A stretch of DNA of 6,405 bases from Acidobacteriota bacterium (GCA_021811745.1 JAJZNH010000582.1:1-6405); one strand, 5' to 3'. Counted from the first letter of the stretch, positions 1 through 6,405 are shown. Notes: generated from the letters alone by a model not told the origin. Numbers and translations are program-made.

Positions 1-49
1 TAATTTCATTAAGTACCGGGCAGTAACCATTGACTGCAATGACTTGGTC

Positions 50-92
50 TTCTCCACCTTTTCGCCTTTTTCCCTTTTCGCCCGCCTTTTTA
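50..92. repeat. Pyrimidine-rich tract with short imperfect tandem repeat
   Basis: On the + strand this stretch is almost entirely C and T. The 10-mer CCTTTTCGCC occurs at 57-66 and again at 73-82, and GCCTTTTT occurs at 64-71 and 84-91, giving an imperfect repeat with a period of 16 to 20 bases. It lies directly beyond the stop of the possible minus-strand gene end at 90. It shows no stem-loop, so I do not call it a terminator. Function unknown; it may be simple low-complexity intergenic DNA. Confidence 0.4.
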
Positions 93-236
93 CCTGACCC
101 AGGTGCGCCAGTCCGCCCCGAGGTCGCCCCGCAGGCGGTAGCGCTCCATCAGCCGCGGGCAGGGGCAGTGCCGTCCGGTCGCGGCCAGGGCCGGCAGGAC
201 CCGCAGTACCAACTCCGGGAAGGCCGCTTCCACGGC
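90..236 (-). pseudogene. Possible 3' end of an unidentified minus-strand gene, cut off at a junction
   Basis: Read on the minus strand, about 48 codons end in TAA at 92-90. Codon choice is strongly coding-like for a high-GC genome (runs such as CTG ATG GAG CGC TAC CGC CTG), whereas the same bases read poorly in all + frames. The peptide contains a Cys-Pro-Cys-Pro motif followed by a polar, arginine- and tryptophan-rich tail ending DWRTWVR. I do not recognise the family. Farther upstream on the minus strand (above about 240) the frame stays open but turns to AGG/AGC/ATC-type codons, which is the antisense of the dehydroquinase coding sequence, so the real gene piece probably ends at a sequence junction between about 205 and 235. 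A chance antisense ORF is the main alternative. Confidence 0.3.
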
Positions 237-468
237 CCGCACCCTGGCCGATAACCTCGCTGTCCTGCGCCTGATCGAAGACCGTTCGCTCTCCTCGCAC
301 ATCGTCGGCATCGCCATGGGCGAGGAGGGCCTGGTTAGCCGAGTGCTGGGCCCGCGCGCCGGAGCGGTTTTTACCTTTGCCTCTTCGGGCGAGGCGCCCG
401 GCCTGGAAACCGCGCCCGGCCAGGTCTCCGCGCGTACGCTTCTCGACCTCTACCACGTAGACCAGCTC
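214..468 (+). pseudogene. C-terminal third of a type I 3-dehydroquinate dehydratase domain (AroD), N-terminal part missing
   Basis: Type I dehydroquinase removes water from 3-dehydroquinate through a Schiff-base lysine in a TIM barrel. In the frame of aroE, the codon at 220-222 is Lys, followed by A-A-S-T-A-R-T-L-A-D; compared with remembered enterobacterial AroD, the Lys, the Ala two residues later and the Asp ten residues later line up with the catalytic-lysine strand. Next come MGEEGLVSR (316-342), TFAS (373-384) and TAPGQ (409-423), the usual phosphate/carboxylate-loop elements. Upstream of about 214 no frame encodes the rest of the barrel or the catalytic His segment, and the aroE frame meets TAG at 139-141. 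About two thirds of the domain is therefore absent and it cannot be active as written. The cause is a deletion, a rearrangement or a chimeric contig end; a simple frameshift does not explain it. Confidence 0.7.
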
Positions 469-1281
469 GATCAGGCCACGCGCATCTTTGGGGTTGCCGG
501 CAACCCCATCGCTCACTCACTCTCGCCGCTCATGCATTCGGCCGCCTTCCGCCGCGAGAATGTGAATGCCGTCATGATTCCTCTCAAGGTCAAGGCCCTC
601 GCCGATCTGCTCACTCTGATCAGCGAGCTGCCCGTGAGCGGCGTGGCCGTCACCATGCCTCTCAAGCAGGAGGTCCTGCCCTATCTGGCCAACATGGACC
701 CACTTACCGCCCGGATCGGCGCCTGCAACACGCTGCGCACCGGCGCCGATGGCAAGCTCTACGGCTTCAATACCGACGTGGCCGGCGTTGTCCGTCCTCT
801 CGAAAAGCGCATCAAGCTCCAGGGTGCGCGCATCCTCGTGCTGGGCGCCGGAGGCGCAGCCCGCGCCGCCGTCTTCGGCCTCGTCGAGCGAGGCGCCGAA
901 GTCTTCATCTTCAATCGCACGCACCCCACAGCCGTCGCACTTGCCCGCAAGGCCCACGCCAAAGCCCTCAAACAGGAACTCCTGGCCAAGAGCCGCTTCG
1001 ACGCCATCATCAATACCACCCCCTGCGGCATGGCCGGCTTCAAGCCCGCCATGCCCATCAAGGAAAACGAGCTCAACGCCGCGGTGGTCTTCGACATGGT
1101 CTACAACCCGCTGGAAACCCCGCTCCTCAAACTCGCCCGCGAACGCGGCCTCGCCGTGATCAGCGGCCTGGAGATGTTCGTCCAGCAGGGCGCGCGCCAA
1201 TTCGAAATCTGGACCGGCAAGCCCGCCCCCGAATCCGAGATGTTCCGCGTGGTTGAGGTTGCCTTGCGGCGCCGCGGCTGA
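316..1281 (+). CDS. aroE: Shikimate dehydrogenase (NADP+), C-terminal half of a truncated AroD-AroE fusion
   Basis: Catalyses NADPH-dependent reduction of 3-dehydroshikimate to shikimate in the cytoplasmic chorismate pathway. Counting from the ATG at 316 (321 residues), residues 1-51 are the end of a dehydroquinase domain and about 54-321 form a full-length AroE. Visible AroE features: SLSP (68-71) for shikimate binding, MPLK with the catalytic-type Lys117, CNT (Asn138), NTD (Asp154), the NADP-binding loop GAGGAARAA (177-185), NRT (200-202) for the cofactor phosphate, and Gln290/291 near the C-terminus. No key AroE residue is missing. The start is uncertain: 316 is the first ATG in a frame open from 142, has no Shine-Dalgarno sequence in front, and lies inside the dehydroquinase domain, so in an intact genome translation would begin much farther upstream as a bifunctional AroD-AroE enzyme. 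alaS follows on the same strand after an 87-base gap. Coding-strand composition is C-rich, unlike alaS. Confidence 0.88.
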   Translation: MGEEGLVSRVLGPRAGAVFTFASSGEAPGLETAPGQVSARTLLDLYHVDQLDQATRIFGVAGNPIAHSLSPLMHSAAFRRENVNAVMIPLKVKALADLLTLISELPVSGVAVTMPLKQEVLPYLANMDPLTARIGACNTLRTGADGKLYGFNTDVAGVVRPLEKRIKLQGARILVLGAGGAARAAVFGLVERGAEVFIFNRTHPTAVALARKAHAKALKQELLAKSRFDAIINTTPCGMAGFKPAMPIKENELNAAVVFDMVYNPLETPLLKLARERGLAVISGLEMFVQQGARQFEIWTGKPAPESEMFRVVEVALRRRG

Positions 1282-1368
1282 ACCCCATCGCAACGCGCCT
1301 GAGTCCCGCCACAATTGAAGAGGAGCTTTCCTCGGCGGACGCCTGATTCCAATTACACTAAGAACGCT

Positions 1369-4338
1369 ATGCAATACCGCACAGGAAACGAGATACGAGA
1401 GCTGTTTCTGCGCTTTTTTGAGTCGAAGGGGCACCGGAGGGTGCACTCTTCGCCCTTGGTTCCAGCCAACGATCCGACGCTGCTGTTCACGAATGCGGGG
1501 ATGAACCAGTTCAAGGACGTCTTTCTGGGCGCGGAGAAGCGGGAGTACACGCGGGCCACCACCAGCCAGAAGTGTGTGCGCGCCGGGGGCAAGCATAATG
1601 ACCTGGAAAATGTGGGGTTTACGCGGCGGCATCATACGTTCTTCGAGATGCTGGGGAATTTTTCGTTCGGCGACTACTTTAAGCGCGAGGCCATCGCCTA
1701 CGCCTGGGAACTGGTGACCAGCCCGGAGTGGTTCGGCATTCCCAAGGATCGGCTCTACGTGACGATCTTCGAGGGCGCGGACGGCGTGCCGCGCGACGAC
1801 GAGGCGGAGCGGTACTGGATTGAGGCGGGCGTCGCCAAGGAGCGGATACGCGAGGGGAGCCTCAAAGACAACTTCTGGCAGATGGGCGAGACGGGCCCCT
1901 GCGGGCCGTGCTCGGAGATTTTTTACGACATGGGGATCGGGGCGGCCGAGACGCCGGGAGTGGATAAGCCGTTCGGGCAGGATGAGGCGCGGTATGTGGA
2001 GATTTGGAATTTGGTCTTCATGCAGTTCGACCGGTCGGCGGTGACCGATGCTGCGGGGAAGACGACCTACAAGCTGACGCCTTTGCCCAAGCCCTGCGTG
2101 GATACGGGGATGGGTCTGGAGCGCGTGGCGGCGGTGCTGCAAGGCAAACTAAGCAACTTTGAGACGGATCTGTTTACGCCGCTGATTGAGAGGGCGGAAG
2201 AACTTACGGGAAAGCGGGTAAGCGAACGGGACATTGAGCAGGAGAGCCGCACCGCCGACGAGCTTGCGGCGAGCTTGCGCATTATTGCGGATCACTCGCG
2301 CGCGGCGACGTTTCTGATTTCGGACGGCGTGCTGCCGTCGAACGAGGGGCGCGGGTATGTGCTGCGCAAGATCATGCGGCGCGCGATACGGCATGGGCGG
2401 CTGCTGGGGCAGGAGAAGCCGTTTCTGTTTGAGATGGTGTACGCCGTGCGGGATCTGATGAAGGGGGCGTATCCCGAGCTCGTCGATTCTGCCAGTCGCG
2501 TCGCTAAAGTCATCGAAGCCGAAGAGAGACAGTTTGCACGAGTGCTGAACGCGGGTTCCTCAGCGCTGAACAGCTACTTTGCTTCGTTGGTCGGGACCTG
2601 GCGTGAACATGCATTCACTCAAGCCGCAAACATGGTTCCCGGTGGCCTGGGAAGTGTCGAAATCAGCTTTCTCACCCCGATTGCAGACTCAATTTCGCCT
2701 AGTCAATCGGACAATGATATTCGGAGGCTATTCTGCCACGAATCTGGCCTGCAAATCGCCGCTGATAGATTGAATGCTTATGTTGATGGCTATATCCAGA
2801 GCTTGAATAAGTCGAGGGCGAAGGAGCTGCTACTCTCAGGTCCCAGGGCATTTCACTTTTACGAGACCTATGGACTACCGAAGGACTTTATACAGGACGC
2901 CTCTAGAGATGCAGGTATCGGCTTCGATCACGAGGGCTTTGAGCGGGCGCGGGGAGAAGAGCAGGCGCGGGCGCGCGCGAGTTGGAAGGGCGGATCGCAG
3001 AAGACTGCGAGCCCGGCGTTTCGGGATTTGCCGAAGACGGTCTTCGAGGGCTACCGGCAGCTCAACTCGGCGAACTGCGAGGTGCTGGCGATTGTGCGAG
3101 GCGGGCACGGCGTGCCAGCGGCGGATACGGGCGAGAAGGTTGAAGTCGTGCTCGACCACACCAGCTTCTATGGCGACTCGGGCGGGCAGATTGGCGATAC
3201 GGGGTGGTTTACCTCGACCGACGGCAATGCGACTGTCGCCGAGATTGCCGGCTGCGTACTGCCGGTGCAGGGAGTGCGCGCGCACAAGGCTGTGCTCAAA
3301 GCGCCGCTGGCGGTGGGCGACCGCGTGAATACGGTGGTGGATGGGCAGAGGCGCGACTCGATCAAGCGCAACCACACGGGGACGCACCTGCTGCACGCGG
3401 CGCTGAGGCAGGTATTGGGCACGCACGTGAAGCAGGCGGGTTCGCTGGTGGCGCCGGAGCGGCTGCGGTTCGATTTTTCGCACTTTGCGCAGGTGGCCGA
3501 TGAGGAGTTGCAGGAAATCGAAGACATTGTGAACCGCGAGGTGCTGAAGAACGCGAAGGTGGAGACGCTGGTAGACGTGCCTATCGACGTGGCCGTGAAT
3601 GAGTACCACGCCATGGCGTTGTTCGGCGAAAAGTATGGCGACAAGGTGCGGGTGGTGAAGCTGGCCGACGGCTTTTCGACGGAGCTGTGCGGCGGCACGC
3701 ACACCAGCGCCACGGGCGAGATCGGGCTGCTGAAGCTGACGGGCGAGGAATCGGTCTCGTCGGGCGTGCGGCGCATCGAGGCCATCAGCGGGATGGGGTC
3801 GCTCGATACGTTCAGGCGGGATTACGAGCTGGCGCAGTTTACTTCCTCGATTGTCTCCGCGGGAGGCAGTCTTTCGGACGGGCTTCGGGAAAAGCTGGCT
3901 GCGCAGGAAGACGAGCTGAAGCGGCTGCGGCGCGAGCTCGAAGAGGTGCGGATGAAGTCGGCGGCCGGCGGGCTGGATGAATCCGTGGCGCGCGCGGTGG
4001 AGGTGAAGGGCGTGCGCGTGGTCACGCACCGCGCCGACAACCTGGAGCGCGGGCAGTTGCGCACGCTGGTGGACAACCTGAAGCTGAAGTTGGGCGAGGG
4101 GGTGGTGGTGCTGGCCTCCGCGCAGCCGGAGGGCAAGGTCGCCATCATCGCCGGTGTGACGCCGGGGCTCGTGCAGCGGATTCAGGCGGGCAAGCTGGTG
4201 GGCGCGGTGGCCAAGCTGGTGGGCGGCTCGGGCGGCGGCAAGCCGGAGATCGCCGAGGCCGGCGGCAAGGACCAGGCGCAGATCGACGCCGCGCTCAAGG
4301 CCGCGCCAGGAGTGGCGGCGGAGCTGCTGGGCGGTTGA
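1369..4338 (+). CDS. alaS: Alanyl-tRNA synthetase with an unusual insertion before the editing domain
   Basis: Charges tRNA-Ala with alanine and hydrolyses Ser- or Gly-tRNA-Ala mistakes. With the ATG at 1369 it has 989 residues; bacterial AlaS is usually about 870-900. Domains: class II aminoacylation core (about 1-240) with motif 2 around [14 protein letters not shown] (91-104) and motif 3 DTGMGLER (245-252); tRNA-recognition helices (about 255-390); editing domain with zinc ligands HTGTH (His669, His673) and CGGTH (Cys774, His778); coiled region (about 840-865); and a C-terminal DHHA1 domain with GGSGGGKPE (952-960). Between FARVLNAG (389-396) and AFHFYETYG (494-502) lie 97 residues where E. 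coli AlaS, from memory, has about 20. This stretch has lower GC and odd codons. The ATG at 1369 fits the family N-terminus ([10 protein letters not shown]); a TTG at 1315 would add 18 unrelated residues. No good Shine-Dalgarno lies before 1369. Confidence 0.97.
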   Translation: MQYRTGNEIRELFLRFFESKGHRRVHSSPLVPANDPTLLFTNAGMNQFKDVFLGAEKREYTRATTSQKCVRAGGKHNDLENVGFTRRHHTFFEMLGNFSFGDYFKREAIAYAWELVTSPEWFGIPKDRLYVTIFEGADGVPRDDEAERYWIEAGVAKERIREGSLKDNFWQMGETGPCGPCSEIFYDMGIGAAETPGVDKPFGQDEARYVEIWNLVFMQFDRSAVTDAAGKTTYKLTPLPKPCVDTGMGLERVAAVLQGKLSNFETDLFTPLIERAEELTGKRVSERDIEQESRTADELAASLRIIADHSRAATFLISDGVLPSNEGRGYVLRKIMRRAIRHGRLLGQEKPFLFEMVYAVRDLMKGAYPELVDSASRVAKVIEAEERQFARVLNAGSSALNSYFASLVGTWREHAFTQAANMVPGGLGSVEISFLTPIADSISPSQSDNDIRRLFCHESGLQIAADRLNAYVDGYIQSLNKSRAKELLLSGPRAFHFYETYGLPKDFIQDASRDAGIGFDHEGFERARGEEQARARASWKGGSQKTASPAFRDLPKTVFEGYRQLNSANCEVLAIVRGGHGVPAADTGEKVEVVLDHTSFYGDSGGQIGDTGWFTSTDGNATVAEIAGCVLPVQGVRAHKAVLKAPLAVGDRVNTVVDGQRRDSIKRNHTGTHLLHAALRQVLGTHVKQAGSLVAPERLRFDFSHFAQVADEELQEIEDIVNREVLKNAKVETLVDVPIDVAVNEYHAMALFGEKYGDKVRVVKLADGFSTELCGGTHTSATGEIGLLKLTGEESVSSGVRRIEAISGMGSLDTFRRDYELAQFTSSIVSAGGSLSDGLREKLAAQEDELKRLRRELEEVRMKSAAGGLDESVARAVEVKGVRVVTHRADNLERGQLRTLVDNLKLKLGEGVVVLASAQPEGKVAIIAGVTPGLVQRIQAGKLVGAVAKLVGGSGGGKPEIAEAGGKDQAQIDAALKAAPGVAAELLGG

Positions 4339-4357
4339 TGGTTGGACCTCAACGCGG

Positions 4358-4657
4358 CTATGCGGCTGGCTTGCGCGCTTTTGCGGCCTGCAGGGCTTCG
4401 TGAATGATCATCTTGAGGTAGGTCTGGTAGCGCAAACCGCGCTCGGCAGCCTGAACGCGCGCTTCGGCAATGTCGTCAGGAGCGAGGCGAATCGTCGTTG
4501 TCGATAGCGCTGCGCGTTTCGCGGCTGTGCCGATACCAATGCGGCCTTCCCTGGTCGCTTTCTTGAATTCTTCGAGAAGTGCGTCCTCGTTGGCCTTCCA
4601 CCATGCAGCCTCCTCAGCTTCATTCGCGAAGGTCTTCTTTTTCAATTCTTCCAACAT
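4358..4657 (-). CDS. CopG/RHH-family antitoxin (BrnA-like), partner of the BrnT-type toxin
   Basis: Probable antitoxin that binds and neutralises the overlapping toxin and represses the operon through a ribbon-helix-helix DNA-binding domain. Starting at the second ATG (4657-4655) it has 99 residues. The acidic, Trp-containing N-terminal region (about 10-32, with EAEEAAWW) resembles the toxin-binding part of the CopG-type antitoxins paired with BrnT (PF12441/COG5304 style). The RHH fold follows: strand STTTIRL (52-58), helix about 60-72, and a second helix from YQTYLKMIIHEAL (77-89). An in-frame ATG six bases upstream (4663-4661) is less likely, because the AAGAGG at 4670-4665 lies one base from it but seven bases from the chosen ATG. 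The gene starts inside the toxin gene, suggesting translational coupling, and ends 19 bases from the alaS stop in convergent orientation. Confidence 0.82.
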   Translation of the reverse strand: MLEELKKKTFANEAEEAAWWKANEDALLEEFKKATREGRIGIGTAAKRAALSTTTIRLAPDDIAEARVQAAERGLRYQTYLKMIIHEALQAAKARKPAA

Positions 4658-4940
4658 TGCCATTCCTCTTCAATGACGTGAAGTAACGCCTGTAGCTCTT
4701 ATTCGCAGGCCACGCTGTTACAACGCGAATCTTCTCGCCGGACATCGTAGAGATCACAACGAGCATTCGTCCGCTATCCGTCTCGCCAATCTGCGCAATC
4801 CGCATCTCGCCCGTGCGCAGCTCGGAACCAAGATCGACGGGACGATTCAAGATGACCTGTTCAGCTTCTTCCGATCGCACGTCGTGCTGGGCGATGTGGA
4901 TACTGTTGACGGCATCCCACTCAAAAATCAAATTGTGCAT
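4620..4940 (-). CDS. BrnT-type (DUF497) toxin of a type II toxin-antitoxin pair
   Basis: BrnT toxins are small RelE-fold ribonucleases that inhibit translation until bound by their RHH antitoxin. This 106-residue protein opens with the family signature IFEWD (5-9), then His15 and His19 in the expected helix, the acidic EEAEQV (24-29), the strand MRIAQIG (46-52), GRMLVVIST (57-65) and KIRVVTAWPA (70-79) followed by YRRYF (83-87). The end differs from common family members, which usually carry R-x-A-T-R-x-E-R and stop soon after; here the motif reads PANKSYRRYF and about 19 further residues overlap the antitoxin. The start at 4940 is backed by GGAGAG at 4949-4944, with five bases between GGAG and ATG. 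The toxin-first order is typical of brnT-brnA operons. Whether the variant tail leaves the toxin active cannot be told from sequence alone. Confidence 0.85.
   Translation of the reverse strand: MHNLIFEWDAVNSIHIAQHDVRSEEAEQVILNRPVDLGSELRTGEMRIAQIGETDSGRMLVVISTMSGEKIRVVTAWPANKSYRRYFTSLKRNGNVGRIEKEDLRE
4665..4670 (-). promoter_or_regulatory. Ribosome binding site of the antitoxin (decides its start)
   Basis: AAGAGG on the minus strand lies within the toxin coding sequence. It sits one base before the first ATG (4663) and seven bases before the second (4657), so it favours the second ATG and a 99-residue antitoxin. Confidence 0.6.
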
Positions 4941-5117
4941 GGTCTCTCCAACAGTTCAGCGCTCGTGAACTTTTACGTTGTCGAGCCATGCCAGAATTCG
5001 CTCGTGCGACCCTGCGCAGAATCTCTACGATCCAATGTTCCCGGCCACCTTCGACCCTTTGGAATGTCCCCGGTTCAGGGGTCCATACGGAATTCGAAGT
5101 CCCGGTAAGTGACATCT
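4941..5117 (-). other. Long leader between the toxin-antitoxin promoter and the toxin start
   Basis: About 175 bases separate the predicted transcription start (near 5117) from the toxin ATG. On the minus strand a 64-codon ORF (5115-4921) begins almost at the predicted transcript start and overlaps the toxin start by 20 bases. It has no ribosome binding site, no recognisable domain and unremarkable codon use, so I do not call it a gene. I see no strong hairpin or riboswitch-like structure by eye. The stretch may be a decayed older gene or an untranslated leader. Confidence 0.35.
4944..4949 (-). promoter_or_regulatory. Ribosome binding site of the toxin gene
   Basis: GGAGAG on the minus strand, with five bases between GGAG and the ATG at 4940. 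This is the best Shine-Dalgarno match in the window and supports the toxin start. Confidence 0.65.
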
Positions 5118-5123
5118 CTGTTA

Positions 5124-5152
5124 AACGTAGCTACATTGTAGCTATTTGTCAA
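5124..5152 (-). promoter_or_regulatory. Sigma70-like promoter of the toxin-antitoxin operon
   Basis: Minus strand: a perfect -35 TTGACA (5152-5147), a 17-base spacer (5146-5130) and a -10-like TACGTT (5129-5124). The -10 is weak (TAnnnT), which is common for repressible toxin-antitoxin promoters. The -35 begins one base after the mutS2 stop codon (5155-5153), so the cassette carries its own promoter immediately behind mutS2. Confidence 0.6.
5128..5144. promoter_or_regulatory. Perfect 17-base palindrome, probable operator for the toxin-antitoxin complex
   Basis: TAGCTACA at 5128-5135, one central T, then TGTAGCTA at 5137-5144: eight-base arms with no mismatch. It fills most of the -35/-10 spacer and touches the -10, which is where an RHH antitoxin would block RNA polymerase. 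The link to this antitoxin is inferred from position and from the general autoregulation of type II toxin-antitoxin operons. Confidence 0.6.
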
Positions 5153-6405
5153 CTATTGGCGGAGGTCAACGAGGGTTGCGCCCATCCCGCCTTCGTTTTG
5201 CGGGGCTTCTTCGATTCCCGCTACATGAGGATGGTTCTTTAGGAACTCGCGGACGCCGCGGCGGAGGATGCCGGCGCCGTGGCCGTGAATGACGCGGACG
5301 CGCGGGAGGCCGGCAAGGAAGGCGCGGTCAAGATACTTCTCCAGCTCGTCGGTGGCTTCGTCCACGGTGCGGCCGATGAGGTTGATCTCCATGCGCAGGT
5401 CGTCGGTGGAGGGGCTGGAGACGGAGACGTGAACGCCCTTCTGTTTGCGCACGGCGGCGAGGGGAGTTTCGCTTCCCTTTCCAGAATCTGCACCAGGGGC
5501 TGAAGGTGCGGAGCACTCGTCGCGGCGGACGCGCATCTTGATGGGTCCGAGGGCGACCTCGAAGAGGTCCTTCTCGACCTCGCGCTGGACGGTGGCGATG
5601 CGGTCCATGGATTTGAGGAGCACGCGGTCGCCGGGCGCGATGTGGCGCAGGAGGTGCGGCTGGGCGTTTGCGTCGCCCTGGTCGGCTCCGGTGCGGTGGG
5701 CGACGACGGCCTGGTTGAAGCTCTCCTGAAACTCGCGGCGGAGGCGCTGGATGCGGCGCTCGGCTTCTTTGGACAATTTTTGCTGGGCGGCGCGGTCCTC
5801 AATGGCGCGGACGTTTTCGCGCATTTGGAACTCGAAGTCCTTGAGGAGCGAGGCAAGCTTCTGTTCGAGTTCGCGGGTGCGGTTGCGCAGCTCGACGTCG
5901 CCCTCGCGAGCCAGGCGGGAGCGTTCCTGGTTGAGGGCGTACTGCTGCTCGCGGGCGGCCTTGCGGTCGGCTTCGAGCTGGACCAGGTCGTTGTGGAGTT
6001 TCTCGAGGAAGCGGGCGACGTCAGCCTGTTGCGAGCCGAGGCGCTGGCGGGCGGCGGCGATGATGGAGGGGTTGAGGCCGAGGCGCTGGGCGGTTTGAAT
6101 GCCGGCCGAGGCGCCGGGGACGCCGAGATGGAACTGGTAGGTGGGGACGAGCGTGTGTTCGTCCACGCCGGCCGCGACGTTGCGCACACCGGGGGTGTTG
6201 GCGGCGTAGACCTTGAGCGCGGTGTGGTGCGTGGAGATGAGCGACCAGGCGCCTGCGGAGAGAAAGTGATGGGCGACGGCGACCGCGAGTGCAGCGCCCT
6301 CCTCGGGATCGGTAGCGGAGCCAAGCTCGTCGAGCAGGACCAGGGAGCGCGGACCGGCGAGGCGCGAGAGGCGGTCGAGGTTGGAGATGTGCGCGGAAAA
6401 GGTGG
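5153..6405 (-). CDS. mutS2: MutS2 protein, C-terminal part (5' end beyond the window)
   Basis: MutS2 is a MutS-like ATPase with a C-terminal Smr domain. Family members suppress recombination, and in Bacillus subtilis MutS2 also acts on collided ribosomes. The visible 416 residues begin within the ATPase: TFSAH (1-5), Walker B LLDELGSATDPEEG followed by STHHTALK, then PTYQFHLGVPG. A long charged coiled coil (about 132-237) follows, then a beta-rich KOW-like segment with GDRVLL, and the Smr domain (about 338-416, bases 5392-5156) with INLIG, IHGHGAGILRR and GGMGATLVDL. The Walker A region and N-terminal clamp lie outside the window. The Smr N-terminal motif reads INLIG rather than LDL(R/H)G. 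No start is given because the frame is open to base 6403 and beyond. Confidence 0.95.
   Translation of the reverse strand, partial: TFSAHISNLDRLSRLAGPRSLVLLDELGSATDPEEGAALAVAVAHHFLSAGAWSLISTHHTALKVYAANTPGVRNVAAGVDEHTLVPTYQFHLGVPGASAGIQTAQRLGLNPSIIAAARQRLGSQQADVARFLEKLHNDLVQLEADRKAAREQQYALNQERSRLAREGDVELRNRTRELEQKLASLLKDFEFQMRENVRAIEDRAAQQKLSKEAERRIQRLRREFQESFNQAVVAHRTGADQGDANAQPHLLRHIAPGDRVLLKSMDRIATVQREVEKDLFEVALGPIKMRVRRDECSAPSAPGADSGKGSETPLAAVRKQKGVHVSVSSPSTDDLRMEINLIGRTVDEATDELEKYLDRAFLAGLPRVRVIHGHGAGILRRGVREFLKNHPHVAGIEEAPQNEGGMGATLVDLRQ

Noticed and set aside
54..63. CCACCTTTTC near the left end also occurs inverted at the right end (6396-6405)
   Set aside because: Only ten bases match. 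The right copy is explained by MutS2 coding sequence (Thr-Phe-Ser), so this is most likely chance and not a terminal repeat.
1320..1333. GAGGA-GCTT-TCCTC mini-hairpin between aroE and alaS as a terminator
   Set aside because: Only five base pairs and no following T-run; it is too weak to support termination.
1315..1368. TTG start extending AlaS by 18 residues
   Set aside because: The added residues do not match the family N-terminus, which begins at the ATG at 1369, and no ribosome binding site precedes the TTG.
517..2142. Very long antisense ORF (541 codons) spanning aroE and the start of alaS
   Set aside because: It runs opposite two well-supported genes, crosses their boundary and yields a His/Arg/Gly-rich composition typical of antisense reading in high-GC DNA.
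2557..2838. Intein or mobile insertion inside alaS
   Set aside because: The extra segment is too short for an intein, shows no splicing motifs or target-site repeats, and keeps the reading frame as an ordinary linker.
2875..4029. Long antisense ORF (384 codons) opposite alaS
   Set aside because: Antisense shadow of the editing-domain coding sequence; no domain recognised.
5239..6324. Minus-strand ORF (361 codons) in a second frame over mutS2
   Set aside because: Composition is almost only Ser, Pro, Ala, Arg and Thr, as expected from an out-of-frame reading of a GC-rich gene; the overlapping frame matches MutS2 clearly.

Overview
This window looks like high-GC (roughly 60-70%) chromosomal DNA, probably from an Acidobacteriota (Terriglobia-type) bacterium. 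The inference rests on a dehydroquinase domain fused in frame to shikimate dehydrogenase, on codon style, and on core genes lying side by side; no marker settles the lineage. The core is housekeeping: shikimate/aromatic amino acid synthesis (aroE), alanyl-tRNA synthetase (alaS), and a MutS2 protein running off the right edge.

Layout. Bases 1-~210 do not match what follows. They hold a pyrimidine-rich tract and, on the minus strand, what looks like the 3' end of an unidentified gene stopping at 90. From about 214 the + strand encodes only the last third of a type I dehydroquinase domain, which runs into a complete shikimate dehydrogenase ending at 1281. alaS follows on the same strand (1369-4338). 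It carries about 75-80 extra residues in the linker before the editing domain, within a patch of lower GC and different codon use. Convergent to alaS, on the minus strand, lie a CopG/RHH antitoxin (4358-4657) and a BrnT-type toxin (4620-4940), with the toxin gene upstream and the two overlapping. About 210 bases of leader separate the toxin from mutS2. At the far end of that leader is a sigma70-like promoter whose spacer is filled by a perfect 17-base palindrome, directly after the mutS2 stop. The 3' part of mutS2 (5153-6405, minus) completes the window.

How the parts relate. aroE and alaS are ordinary metabolic and translation genes that may be co-transcribed. The toxin-antitoxin pair is a two-gene accessory cassette between the convergent alaS and mutS2 genes, with its own promoter and a probable autoregulatory operator. 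I found no evidence for a wholly new system. The points most worth checking are the broken 5' side of the aroD-aroE fusion, the atypical AlaS segment, and the palindromic promoter of the toxin-antitoxin pair.
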